DNA from: Novosphingobium mangrovisedimenti
Lineage (GTDB): Bacteria; Pseudomonadota; Alphaproteobacteria; Sphingomonadales; Sphingomonadaceae
NCBI RefSeq assembly: GCF_025153475.1
Contig: NZ_JANZXA010000004.1
Span: 1-64,000 of the forward strand
Length of the DNA: 64,000 bases
Direction: 5' to 3'
In this document: positions 55,323-63,546 of the stretch, in pieces
Numbering within the stretch: the first letter of the stretch is position 1
How the letters are laid out: each line of letters starts with the position of its first letter
Notes under the pieces: generated by a model
What the model saw: the letters and a program-made list of their open reading frames with translations, nothing else
What the model was told of the DNA's origin: nothing
Database searches by the model: none
Program-made: the position numbers and the translations under genes

Positions 55323-55939
55323 GGGCAGGCCTGATCGCCCTCGCTGCCGCAGTGGCCTTCGGCGGCGTGAATCCGCCGGAAATGAACGCGCGTGCGCTGG
55401 GTCAGGTGGTTTCCGCGAACAGTGGTGTCCTTGGCACCGACGTGTCCATTCAGGTCGAAGTTCTGGTTACGCCTGATGGCAAGCCGGTTTCCTGCAGGGT
55501 GGTTCACGGCGATGCGTCCGACAAGGTCAAGAGGGCCGGCTGCGAGGCTTTCCTCATGGCTGTGCCGATGAAGCCCGCGAAGCTCGATGACACGCCTACG
55601 TACGGCGTGATGTCCTCGGGCATTTCCCTGGCGAGCTCGAGCGCTTTCAGGAAAAAGATGAAGTCGGACTTCTGGTACAACGTGGAACTGGAGGTTGCGG
55701 GGCTACCGAAAGACCTTGCGAAAGATCCGACCGTCAGCATCCGGACGGCCATTGGCGCGGACGGGGCGCTGCTGCGCTGTGTCGGGGAACCCGAGCGCGC
55801 GGCGCTGGTCGGGGCGGCCTGCGCCGAGCTTGGCCGGAATGCGCCGCTTCCCGTGATAACGGATGCCTCGGGTGAACCTGTCCCCTATGTCCGCAGCTAC
55901 AATGTCCGGTTCAATGTCAGGAATGAGGCGAGCAAGTGA
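55316..55939 (+). CDS. Secreted protein with two TonB-C-like repeats
   Basis: This 207-residue protein begins with a signal-peptide-like segment (VGAGLIALAAAVAFGG) and has two related blocks: VSIQVEVLVTPDGKPVSCRVVHGDASDKVKRAGCEAFL and VSIRTAIGADGALLRCVGEPERAALVGAACAEL. Each holds two cysteines and the V.pdG....C.v pattern of TonB C-terminal domains. The start is TTG 55316, overlapping the topA stop; GTG 55352 is an alternative that would cut the signal. Role unknown. Confidence 0.6.
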
Positions 55940-56115
55940 GCAACAAGATCGCCAAGCACAAGCAACCCTGGAAGCCCGAGGAACTGCAGAAGCTCCAGAT
56001 GCTTTCGGGCAAGGGCAAGGGGCTGAAGGAAATCGCCAAGGCCCTCAATCGCACCGAGGAATCGACCAAGGACGCCGCGCGGCAGCACGGCTTCTCGATT
56101 GCCAAGGCGCGCTGA
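55936..56115 (+). CDS. Small HTH-like protein (59 aa)
   Basis: GTG 55936 overlaps the stop of the preceding gene as GTGA. The 59 residues include PWKPEELQKLQMLSGKGKGLKEIAKALNRTEESTKDAARQHGFSIAKAR, a homeodomain/SANT-like two-helix pattern (W.peE...L..L...G....IA..L.RT..S....A). The protein is very basic, so DNA or RNA binding is likely. It is followed by a convergent glycosyltransferase gene. Confidence 0.65.
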   Translation: MSNKIAKHKQPWKPEELQKLQMLSGKGKGLKEIAKALNRTEESTKDAARQHGFSIAKAR

Positions 56116-56118
56116 GGG

Positions 56119-57627
56119 TCAGTCTTTCAGGCGGTAGAGCCCGAACTTGCGGGTGCCGAGCGTGACGCCGGCATAGCGCTCGTATCCGCGCGTCAGCGCC
56201 TGGTGCATCAGCGCTCTGGTCGCGAGGTTGGGCAGGTTCGGTCTTCCGCTCTCCGCCATCACCACGACACCGGGGTGCGAGGCCATGATGCGGCGCACTT
56301 CGGCGACCGGATCGGTGCCAAGCGCGCCGGCCTCGTTCATCGCGTCGAGATGGCTGGGGAAGGCGAAACGGGTGGGGATGCAGGCCTCGCTGGTGCGGTA
56401 GAGCGCGGTGTCGCCTTCGTAGATGTAGAGACAGCGGCCATGCAGTTCGGCCCGGACGAGCGCCGTGGCATCGGCGAATTCGGCGGCAGTGCCGCGCTCG
56501 CGAACCTGAAAGGCCGGGGCGAGTGCAGCGCCGATCGCGCCGAGGCCGAGCAGCAGCCGGCCGTACCACCGTCCGCCGGGGCGCGCGTGACCGAGCGCGG
56601 GCGCGGCCAGGACCGAGAGCGGGACGAGCAACGGCCCCAGATAGTGATCGTACCATGGCGGCACCATCAGGAAGCCGCCCAGCGAGAACAGCGCCCAGAC
56701 GCGCAAGGGGCGCAGGGCCAGCGGCGCGTTTCCTCCGCTCAGCCCGATCCGGCGCGGGGCGAGCAGGATCGCCAGGGCAAAGGGCATCATCGCCAGCGTT
56801 TCCTTGGAGATCTGGGCCCCGGCGTCCGCCCAGTCGTTGCGGCGTCCGAAGATCGAGAGGAAGTTGGCCTGCACGAAGGCTTCGGCATGGCCTGCCAGTG
56901 CGTATCCGGCCAGTACCGCGAAGGTGGGCGCGAGCGCCATGCCGATCCAGAGCAGCGAGGTCCCGACGAGGCGTTCCGGCCTCCACCCGTCCGCGAGCGC
57001 GCGGGCGAGCAGCAGCAGGCCCAGTCCGATCCCTTCGAACATGGCGGTGTACTTGATCTGCATCGCCAGTCCAAGCAGCAGCATCGCGCCGCAGCCGTTC
57101 GCCGTCAGCCGCTCGTCGCCTGCGCGCAGGCTGGCGTGCACGACGGCAAGCGCGGCGAGCGCGACGGGCAGGTTGTAGAACACCGGAGACTGGCCGAGCG
57201 CGACGTTGAAGGTCGGCTGGTAGAGCAGGTAGGCCAGCCCGGCGAGCATGGCCCCGCGTTCCGGCGCGATCATCCGGGCCATGCGCGCGATCACCATCGC
57301 GGTCGCCACCGAACAGACGATCCCCGCCGTCTGGTAGGCGAGCACCGGATCGAAGGGCAACGCGAACATGCCGCGATAGATCAGGAACAGGCCATAGGGC
57401 TTGCGGTCCCACAGATCGACATAGGGCAGGGCGCCTTCGGCCATGCGCTGGCCCACCAGCAGGTAGAACTGCTCGTCGACCTGGACCGCCGGCTTGCCGA
57501 TCATGATCAGCCGGACCAGCAGGGCTATGGCGAGGTAGGCGGCGGGCAGGGCGATCGCCGAGGTCAGGGCCCGCTGGCCCTGCCGGCGCGGTATGCGGGC
57601 GACGAGGCGCCCGGCTGCAGCTATCAT
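56119..57627 (-). CDS. GT39/ArnT-like membrane glycosyltransferase
   Basis: This 502-residue protein has about ten membrane helices. The first loop holds GKPAVQVDEQFYLLVGQRMAEGALPYVDLWDRKPYGLFLIYRGMF, where the acidic VDE motif and the WDRKP.. segment are typical of PMT/ArnT-type transferases that use polyprenyl-phosphate sugars. A C-terminal periplasmic domain includes AELHGRCLYIYEGDTALYRTSEACIPTRF. Acceptor unknown. It converges with the small HTH-like gene and is divergent from def. Confidence 0.75.
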   Translation of the reverse strand: MIAAAGRLVARIPRRQGQRALTSAIALPAAYLAIALLVRLIMIGKPAVQVDEQFYLLVGQRMAEGALPYVDLWDRKPYGLFLIYRGMFALPFDPVLAYQTAGIVCSVATAMVIARMARMIAPERGAMLAGLAYLLYQPTFNVALGQSPVFYNLPVALAALAVVHASLRAGDERLTANGCGAMLLLGLAMQIKYTAMFEGIGLGLLLLARALADGWRPERLVGTSLLWIGMALAPTFAVLAGYALAGHAEAFVQANFLSIFGRRNDWADAGAQISKETLAMMPFALAILLAPRRIGLSGGNAPLALRPLRVWALFSLGGFLMVPPWYDHYLGPLLVPLSVLAAPALGHARPGGRWYGRLLLGLGAIGAALAPAFQVRERGTAAEFADATALVRAELHGRCLYIYEGDTALYRTSEACIPTRFAFPSHLDAMNEAGALGTDPVAEVRRIMASHPGVVVMAESGRPNLPNLATRALMHQALTRGYERYAGVTLGTRKFGLYRLKD

Positions 57628-57823
57628 CTATTCACTTCCCGGTTTGCCCGAGGCGGGGTGCCCGGGAGGTGTTGCGACCCGCCGGTGCGCAATGTGGCGC
57701 CGGTGTTACGAAGGGATGACGCCGGCGTGCCTCGCTTTCCGCAGTGACGTGTCATTCGACAGCCGCGCGCGCCCGCTTCCGCAGGCGCTTGCGCAGGCGC
57801 GCCGCGATGCTTATCTGGGCGAC

Positions 57824-58393
57824 ATGGCTATCCGCGAAATCCTTGAAGTACCCGATCCGCGCCTCAAGCAGGTCTCCACGCCCGTCGAGAAGTTCGACGA
57901 CGAACTGAAGACCCTCGTCGAGGACATGTTCGAGACGATGTACGAAGCTCCGGGCATCGGCCTTGCCGCCATCCAGGTGGGCGTGCCGCTGCGCGTGCTG
58001 GTGATCGACCTCCAGCCCGAGGACCCGGATGCCGAACCCGAAGTCTGCACCGCGCACGGCGGGCACGAGCACACGCACCAGCCGCTCAAGAAGGAACCGC
58101 GGATCTTCATCAATCCCGAGATCCTCGATCCTTCCGAAGAGCACACGGTCTATCAGGAAGGCTGCCTCTCGGTCCCCGAGATCTACGCCGACGTCGAACG
58201 CCCCTCGCGCATCCGCGCGCGCTGGCACGATCTCGACGGCAATGTCCACGAAGAGGACATGGATGGGTTGATGGCCACGTGCCTGCAGCACGAGATGGAC
58301 CACCTCGAAGGCATCCTCTTCATCGACCACCTCTCGCGCCTCAAGCGCCAGATGGCGCTCAAGAAGCTGGACAAGCTGCGCAAGGCGGCGTGA
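57824..58393 (+). CDS. def: Peptide deformylase
   Basis: This 189-residue metalloenzyme removes the formyl group from new proteins. The three motifs are APGIGLAAIQVG (44-49 core), YQEGCLSVPE (112-116) and LQHEMDHLEGILF (156-160), giving Cys, His, His metal ligands. An extra loop at residues about 75-86, CTAHGGHEHTHQ, is rich in histidine and makes the protein longer than the usual 165-175 residues. ATG 57824 is the conventional start although the frame is open upstream. Confidence 0.96.
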   Translation: MAIREILEVPDPRLKQVSTPVEKFDDELKTLVEDMFETMYEAPGIGLAAIQVGVPLRVLVIDLQPEDPDAEPEVCTAHGGHEHTHQPLKKEPRIFINPEILDPSEEHTVYQEGCLSVPEIYADVERPSRIRARWHDLDGNVHEEDMDGLMATCLQHEMDHLEGILFIDHLSRLKRQMALKKLDKLRKAA

Positions 58394-58453
58394 GCCGGGG
58401 ATAAATCCCGCACAGGACTGGCGTTCCCTAAACGTTCCGGTTAAGTTGCCGGG

Positions 58454-60082
58454 ATGGAAATCGCTGTCGCTGCCATAATCGCACTTGTCATCGGTCTCGG
58501 TCTGGGCTGGTTTTTCGGCTCGCGCCCGGCTGCCCAATGGCGCCAACAGGCCGAAACCCGCGAGCGTGAGGCGCGCGAGCAGGCTGCCAGGCACGATGGC
58601 GAACTGCGCGAACTCGATGCGAAGTACTTGCGCACGTTCGCCGATCTGGAGGCCGCGCGCGAACGCGCCAGCCGCGCCGATGCGCTGGCCGAGGCGCTCG
58701 ATCAGGCGCGGCGCGAGCATGCCGGCGAACTGGACCGGCTCCGCGCGGCATCGACGCAGGCGATGGAAACCCTGCGGTCAGAACATGGCACGACGCTCGA
58801 CCGCACGCGGGGCGAACTGACGCAGGTGTTGGAACGCACGCGCGCCGAGCATGCCCAGCTTGTCGATACGCTGCGGCGCGAGCAGCGTGAACTGGCCTCC
58901 GAACTGGCGACCCTGCGCGAGAAATCGGCGAATTTCGACGAGCAGAAGCGCCTGCTTCTCGAGGCGCAGGAGGCGCTGCGCAAGGAATTCGAGAATGCCG
59001 GGGCCAAAGTGCTTGAAGGCGCGCAGGAGGCCTTCCTGCGCCGCGCCGGCGCGCGCTTCGAGGAGAGCGAGAAGGCCAATGCCGAACGCATCCGCCTGCT
59101 GCTCAACCCGGTGGGCGAACGGCTGAAAAGCTACGAGGAGCAGGTGGCCGCGCTGGAGGCCAAGCGCGTCGATTCTTTCGGGCAGCTCACCGGCCTGATC
59201 CAGTCGATGCGCGAGGGGCAGGAGAAAGTGCGCGAGGAAGCGCAGCGGCTCGGCAATTCGCTGCGCAATGCCCCCAAGGCGCGCGGGCGCTGGGGCGAGC
59301 AGCAGCTCAAGAACCTGCTGGAACAGTGCGGCTTGTCCGAACATACCGATTTCGTCACCGAACATTCGATCGAGACCGAGGACGGGCGCCTGCGCCCCGA
59401 CGCCATCGTCAACATCCCCGGCCAGAAGAAGCTGGTGATCGACGCCAAGGTCTCGCTCAATGCCTATCAGGAAGCCTTCGAGGCGCAGGACGACGCCTCT
59501 CGCGAGGCGGCGCTGCGTCAGCACGTCGCCTCGATGCGCAATCACGTCCAGACGCTGGGGGCCAAGAGCTACCAGAGCCAGTTCGAGGATGCGCCGGACT
59601 ATGTCGTGATGTTCGTGCCGGGCGAACACTTCGTTGCCGCCGCGCTCGAACAGGACCCGGAGCTGTGGGACTTCGCCTTCCGCAACCGCGTGCTGCTGGC
59701 GACGCCCACCAACCTCGTCGCCATTGCCCGCACCGTGGCGCAAGTCTGGCGTCAGGACGGCCTTGCCCGCGAGGCGCGCGAGATCGGCCGCATGGGTGGT
59801 GAACTCTACGACCGCCTTGCCGTCGCCGCCGAGCATATGAAGCGCGTGGGCGCGGGGCTGGAGACGGCGGTCAACAACTACAACAAGTTCGTCGGCAGCT
59901 TCGAGCGCAACGTGCTCAGTTCCGGCCGTCGCCTGAAGGACAAGCACATCGAGATCGGCAAGCGCGAGATCGAGGACGTGCCGCGCATCGAATCCGCGCC
60001 GCGCTATGGCGCCGATGCGTTAGCCGAGAGCGATGACAGTGCGGCGTCCGGGGCCAAATCGCTGCCCGAAGCTGCGGAATAG
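58454..60082 (+). CDS. rmuC: DNA recombination protein RmuC
   Basis: This 542-residue protein has one N-terminal membrane helix (IAVAAIIALVIGLGLGWFFG), a coiled coil to about residue 240, and the RmuC nuclease-like domain: RGRWGEQQLKNLLEQCGLSEHTDFVTEH, LRPDAIVNIPGQKKLVIDAKVSLNAYQEAFE and VVMFVPGEHFVAAALEQDPELWDFAFRNRVLLATPTNLVAIARTVAQVWRQ. RmuC limits inversion of short repeats. It probably shares a transcript with def, 60 bases upstream. Confidence 0.95.
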   Translation: MEIAVAAIIALVIGLGLGWFFGSRPAAQWRQQAETREREAREQAARHDGELRELDAKYLRTFADLEAARERASRADALAEALDQARREHAGELDRLRAASTQAMETLRSEHGTTLDRTRGELTQVLERTRAEHAQLVDTLRREQRELASELATLREKSANFDEQKRLLLEAQEALRKEFENAGAKVLEGAQEAFLRRAGARFEESEKANAERIRLLLNPVGERLKSYEEQVAALEAKRVDSFGQLTGLIQSMREGQEKVREEAQRLGNSLRNAPKARGRWGEQQLKNLLEQCGLSEHTDFVTEHSIETEDGRLRPDAIVNIPGQKKLVIDAKVSLNAYQEAFEAQDDASREAALRQHVASMRNHVQTLGAKSYQSQFEDAPDYVVMFVPGEHFVAAALEQDPELWDFAFRNRVLLATPTNLVAIARTVAQVWRQDGLAREAREIGRMGGELYDRLAVAAEHMKRVGAGLETAVNNYNKFVGSFERNVLSSGRRLKDKHIEIGKREIEDVPRIESAPRYGADALAESDDSAASGAKSLPEAAE

Positions 60083-60087
60083 CGGTT

Positions 60088-60510
60088 CTAGCCGCCCTTG
60101 CGGCTGTTCCTGCGGTTTTCGATGCGCACGAGTTCGGCGGTATGACCGCTCGACTGCAGGGTCATGCGATCGCCATCGACGCTGAGGCGCGGGGTGGCGA
60201 CGAGCAGGGCGCCGACGGCGCGTTCCTCGTTCCAGTCGGGCATGGCACAGGCCGTTTCGGTCTGGGCGAAGGGACCGGCGACAAGCCGCTTTTCATTGAT
60301 GCGCCAGGGACCGCCGAGGCGGTTGCAGCCGACCAGCACGCCGATCTTGCCATCGTCGAATGTCAGTTCGGCGTCCGCGGACTTCGGCTGCTGCCCGTCG
60401 ATCCGTTCGAAACGCCAGCTGGTCTGGGCAAGGTGCGAACGATCGCCACGTTCCGAGCAGCCCGCGACCAGTGCGGGGACCGAAAGGAGGAGGAGGGCGA
60501 GTCGTCGCAT
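60088..60510 (-). CDS. META/HslJ domain lipoprotein
   Basis: This 140-residue protein has a lipoprotein signal (RRLALLLLSVPALVAGC, lipobox VAGC) and a META domain: LAQTSWRFERIDGQQPKSADAELTFDDGKIGVLVGCNRLGGPWRINEKRLVAGPFAQTETACAMP, where the W.....g.......l.f....i.g..gCN...g.y.....l......TtmAC.. pattern is the HslJ signature. Family members are linked to heat-shock or antibiotic tolerance; the role here is unknown. Confidence 0.88.
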   Translation of the reverse strand: MRRLALLLLSVPALVAGCSERGDRSHLAQTSWRFERIDGQQPKSADAELTFDDGKIGVLVGCNRLGGPWRINEKRLVAGPFAQTETACAMPDWNEERAVGALLVATPRLSVDGDRMTLQSSGHTAELVRIENRRNSRKGG

Positions 60511-60560
60511 AACCTCCTTATGTTGCCATGCAACATATTAGAGTCTGATGAATGAAACGG

Positions 60561-61370
60561 TCAGGGGCGGTGAAGGTGCGCCAGTGCCTCGTAGGCCAGC
60601 ACCGCGCCGGCCACGGCGGCATTGAGGCTGTCCGCCCGGCCGAGCATCGGGATCGTCACGCGCAGGTCGCAGGCGTCCTCGTAAGCGGCCGGGAGGCCCT
60701 GCGATTCGTTGCCCACCATCAGGAAGCAGGGCGCTGCATAGGGCGCCTTGCGGTAGTCGGTGGGATCGCGCAGCGAGGCAGCGACGAGCTGGCCTTCGCC
60801 TTCCCGCAGCCAGGGCAGGAATTCCTCCCAGCGCGCGGTGGCCAGCTTCTGCGTGAAGATCGCGCCCATGCTCGCCCGCACGGCCTCGACCGAGAAGGGA
60901 TCGGCGCAATCGTCGAGCAGGATAAGCCCGCCCGCGCCCACGGCATCGCCGGTGCGCAGCATGGTGCCCAGATTGCCGGGATCGCGCAGCGCCTGCGCCA
61001 CCAGCCAGATCGGCGCGGCGGCGCGGTCTATGGTGGAAAGCCGCGTGTCGAACTCGGCGAAGACGCCGGCGACGGCCTGCGGATTGTCCTTTCCGGTAAC
61101 CTTGGCGAGGATGTCCACATCCATCTCGACGATCTCGCCGCCCGCCTTGTCCACCGCCTGTTCGAGCGCGTCGAGCAGCGGATGCGGCTCGCGCCCGGTG
61201 GCCATGACCAGGATTTCGGGCACCTTGCCGCACTCGCGAGCATCGGTCAGCAGCCGCAGCCCCTCGGCAAGGAAGCGCTTCTCCCGCTTGCGGTGCTTCT
61301 TCTCCCGCAGCGAGCGCAGGAACTTGACCAGCGGGTTGGAGAAGCCGGTAATGGTTCGGCGGGGCGTCAC
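60561..61370 (-). CDS. TrmH-family (SpoU) RNA methyltransferase
   Basis: This 269-residue SPOUT enzyme adds a 2'-O-methyl group to rRNA or tRNA. The N-terminal substrate-binding domain starts with NPLVKFLRSLREKKHRKREKRFLAEGLRLL. The three SPOUT motifs follow: ALRDPGNLGTMLRTGDAVGAGGLILLDDCADPFSVEAVRASMGAIF, FLMVGNESQGLPAAYEDACD and VTIPMLGRADSLNAAVAGAVLAYEAL. The exact RNA target cannot be told. Confidence 0.92.
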   Translation of the reverse strand: MTPRRTITGFSNPLVKFLRSLREKKHRKREKRFLAEGLRLLTDARECGKVPEILVMATGREPHPLLDALEQAVDKAGGEIVEMDVDILAKVTGKDNPQAVAGVFAEFDTRLSTIDRAAAPIWLVAQALRDPGNLGTMLRTGDAVGAGGLILLDDCADPFSVEAVRASMGAIFTQKLATARWEEFLPWLREGEGQLVAASLRDPTDYRKAPYAAPCFLMVGNESQGLPAAYEDACDLRVTIPMLGRADSLNAAVAGAVLAYEALAHLHRP

Positions 61371-61389
61371 GCTCTTCAGCCTCGCGTCT

Positions 61390-61668
61390 TCATTCTTCCC
61401 CGAAGCCGTCGCGTACCAGTGTCGATAGCGCGGCCAGCGCGTTTTCCGCGCCGTTGCCGGAGCAACCGATTTCGATGGTATCGCCCTTGGCGGCCCCCAG
61501 CATCATCAGCCCGAGGATGGAGTTGCCCGAAGCCGAGGCCCCGTCCTTGGAGACGATGACCGTAACGCCCGGCGGCAGTTCGGCGACATTGTTGACGAAT
61601 TTGGCGCTGGCCCGCGCGTGAAGCCCGCGCTTGTTGACGATCAGCACCGCTTCACGGCATTCGATCAT
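61390..61668 (-). CDS. ptsH: HPr-type phosphocarrier protein
   Basis: This 92-residue HPr has the phosphorylatable His17 in VNKRGLHARASAKFV and the regulatory serine region ASGNSILGLMMLGAAKG (Ser50), the site used by HPr kinase. It is the last gene of the block with EIIA, rapZ and hprK. No sugar-specific EIIB/C is nearby, so the set works as a regulatory PTS, as in other alphaproteobacteria. It overlaps the EIIA gene by four bases. Confidence 0.93.
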   Translation of the reverse strand: MIECREAVLIVNKRGLHARASAKFVNNVAELPPGVTVIVSKDGASASGNSILGLMMLGAAKGDTIEIGCSGNGAENALAALSTLVRDGFGEE

Positions 61669-62069
61669 GCATCCTGTCCCAGGTATTCACTTGCTATCGT
61701 TATGTAATTGCGTCCTGCATCGCGGGCGGCCGCGGCCGCATCGCGCACCGACATGCACTCGCGCGCCTTGGCGAGGCGAATCAGCATCGGCAGGTTGATG
61801 CCGGCGATCACTTCAACCTTGCCCGCCTGCATCAGCGAGATCGCGAGGTTGGACGGGGTGCCGCCGAACAGGTCGGTGAGGATGATGACGCCCGCGCCGC
61901 TATCCACCCGGGTAATGGCTTCCGCGATTTCGCTGCGGCGGCGTTCCATATCGTCGTTGGGGCCGATGCACACGGTTTCCACGTCTGGCTGATCGCCGAC
62001 GACGTGCTCCATCGCGTGTACAAATTCCTCGGCAAGATTGCCGTGAGTGACCAGGATCATACCGATCAT
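61665..62069 (-). CDS. PTS EIIA component, mannose family
   Basis: This 134-residue protein is an EIIA of the Man type. The active His9 is in GMILVTHGNLAEEFVHAMEHVVG, and GVIILTDLFGGTPSNLAISLM is the second signature. In alphaproteobacteria this EIIA accepts phosphate from HPr and acts as a regulator, not a transporter part. ATG 62069; stop overlaps the ptsH start. Confidence 0.93.
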   Translation of the reverse strand: MIGMILVTHGNLAEEFVHAMEHVVGDQPDVETVCIGPNDDMERRRSEIAEAITRVDSGAGVIILTDLFGGTPSNLAISLMQAGKVEVIAGINLPMLIRLAKARECMSVRDAAAAARDAGRNYITIASEYLGQDA

Positions 62070-62117
62070 GTTGGGAGTGCGCTCCGAAATTCCTGCGATT
62101 GCACCCGGAGTTTGATT

Positions 62118-63062
62118 TCATCTTTCACGCCGCAGACCCCCTTCCAGAAGATCGGCTGCTCGCGAGCCCAGGTTGCGGTGCAGCAATGTGGGCGAAAAAC
62201 CGGCCTCGCGCAAGGCCGCTGCGATCTGTTCGGCGGTGAATACCGAACGGTGTCTTCCTCCGGTACAACCGAAGGCGATGTGCACATAGGCCTTGCCCTG
62301 CGCCCGATAGCGCGGAAGCAGCAGCAGGATCAGGTCGCGAATCCGCGAAAACGCCTCTTCGAAGGCCGGGTCCTTGCGGATGTATTCGCCGACCGCGGGG
62401 TCCTGCCCGGTCTGCGGGCGCAAGTCGGTGTCCCAGTGCGGATTGTCGAGGAAGCGCATGTCGAAGACCAGGTCGGCGAGCGGCGGCATCCCGCGCGAGA
62501 AGCCGAAGCTGGAGACGGTAACCGTCATTTCCTCGCTGGCCGTGGATGCGAAGCGTTCGCGAATCACGCGCTGCAGGTCGTTGGAGGTGAACTCGCTCGT
62601 GTCGATCAGCATGTCCGCCCAGCGCCGGAGAGGGGCGAGCAATTCCCGCTCGGCACGGATTCCGGTGGAAACCGGCGCGTCTGCGGCGAGCGCGTGGCGA
62701 CGGCGGGTCTCGTTGTAGCGGCGTTCGAGTTCCTTGCTCGCGCAGTCGAGGAACAGTGTGTTGAGCAGGATGTCGCCGCGCCCTTCCAGTGCCTTGACCT
62801 GGGCGATGATGCGGGCGGGATCGAAGCCGCGCGTACGCGAGTCGAAACCGATCGCCAGCGGTGTGCGGCTGCCCGAGCCGGCCGCCGGCGCGGATTCGAT
62901 GAGGCCGTCGAGCAGGCGGATCGGGAAGTTGTCGACGATCTCCCAGCCGAGATCTTCCAGCACGCGCAGGGCGGTCGTCTTCCCGGCTCCCAGCATCCCG
63001 GTCACCAGGAGAACGCGCTGCTTTTCCGCTTCCCCGTCCGTGCTTTCTGAATCGTCCTGCAT
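62118..63062 (-). CDS. rapZ: RapZ-family nucleotide-binding protein
   Basis: This 314-residue protein has a Walker A loop TGMLGAGKTTALRVLEDLGWEIVDNFPIRLLDGLI (residues 22-29 GMLGAGKT), ISFGF-type VSSFGFSRGMPPLADLVFDMRFLDNPHW, and the C-terminal signature VHIAFGCTGGRHRSVFTAEQIA. In E. coli RapZ guides RNase E to the GlmZ small RNA and senses glucosamine-6-phosphate; alphaproteobacterial members are less studied. It lies between hprK and the EIIA gene. Confidence 0.93.
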   Translation of the reverse strand: MQDDSESTDGEAEKQRVLLVTGMLGAGKTTALRVLEDLGWEIVDNFPIRLLDGLIESAPAAGSGSRTPLAIGFDSRTRGFDPARIIAQVKALEGRGDILLNTLFLDCASKELERRYNETRRRHALAADAPVSTGIRAERELLAPLRRWADMLIDTSEFTSNDLQRVIRERFASTASEEMTVTVSSFGFSRGMPPLADLVFDMRFLDNPHWDTDLRPQTGQDPAVGEYIRKDPAFEEAFSRIRDLILLLLPRYRAQGKAYVHIAFGCTGGRHRSVFTAEQIAAALREAGFSPTLLHRNLGSRAADLLEGGLRRER

Positions 63063-63108
63063 CGCTGCCTGTTTGCTCTTGCCGGCTGCGAAAGGAAAGG
63101 GGCGTATT

Positions 63109-63546
63109 TCAGAACTGTAAGCCGTAGTGCCGCAAGGCCAATTCCGCCTTGATCGCGGGAGGATCGGCTTGCGGCCAGATCCGCACCAGCGGCAGGGCTA
63201 TCCCTTCGATCTCGATGATCCGGGCTTCCTCGATGTAGCGCGGGGCTTCCGGATCGAGGGCTATGGCCAGCGCGACCGGCACTGCCTCGCGGCAGGGGAA
63301 GGGCAACAGGCCGAGGTTGCGGACTTCGAGCAGGCCGCGCGTGCGGGGGTGCGGGCGGGCGATCAGGCGGCCGCCCTCGGCCGAGACCTGCAGGCTGTCG
63401 TCGCCGACCAGTTCGCCGCCGCGGTCGATCAGTGCGAGCGCCAGGCTGGACTTGCCCGAGCCCGATGGCCCCTCGATCAGGATGCCCCGGCCGCCGATGG
63501 CGATGCAGCCTGCCTGCCGCGCGACGGGTGCGTTCGCCGCCATCAT
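63109..63546 (-). CDS. hprK: HPr kinase/phosphorylase, short alphaproteobacterial form
   Basis: This 145-residue protein is the C-terminal catalytic domain only, as usual in alphaproteobacteria. Walker A is GPSGSGKS (residues 26-33); GGELVGDDSLQVS and RGLLEVRNLGLL are further HprK motifs. It phosphorylates HPr on serine. The start ATG 63546 overlaps the stop of the histidine kinase gene as ATGA; ATG 63543 and GTG 63558 are alternatives. Confidence 0.92.
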   Translation of the reverse strand: MMAANAPVARQAGCIAIGGRGILIEGPSGSGKSSLALALIDRGGELVGDDSLQVSAEGGRLIARPHPRTRGLLEVRNLGLLPFPCREAVPVALAIALDPEAPRYIEEARIIEIEGIALPLVRIWPQADPPAIKAELALRHYGLQF

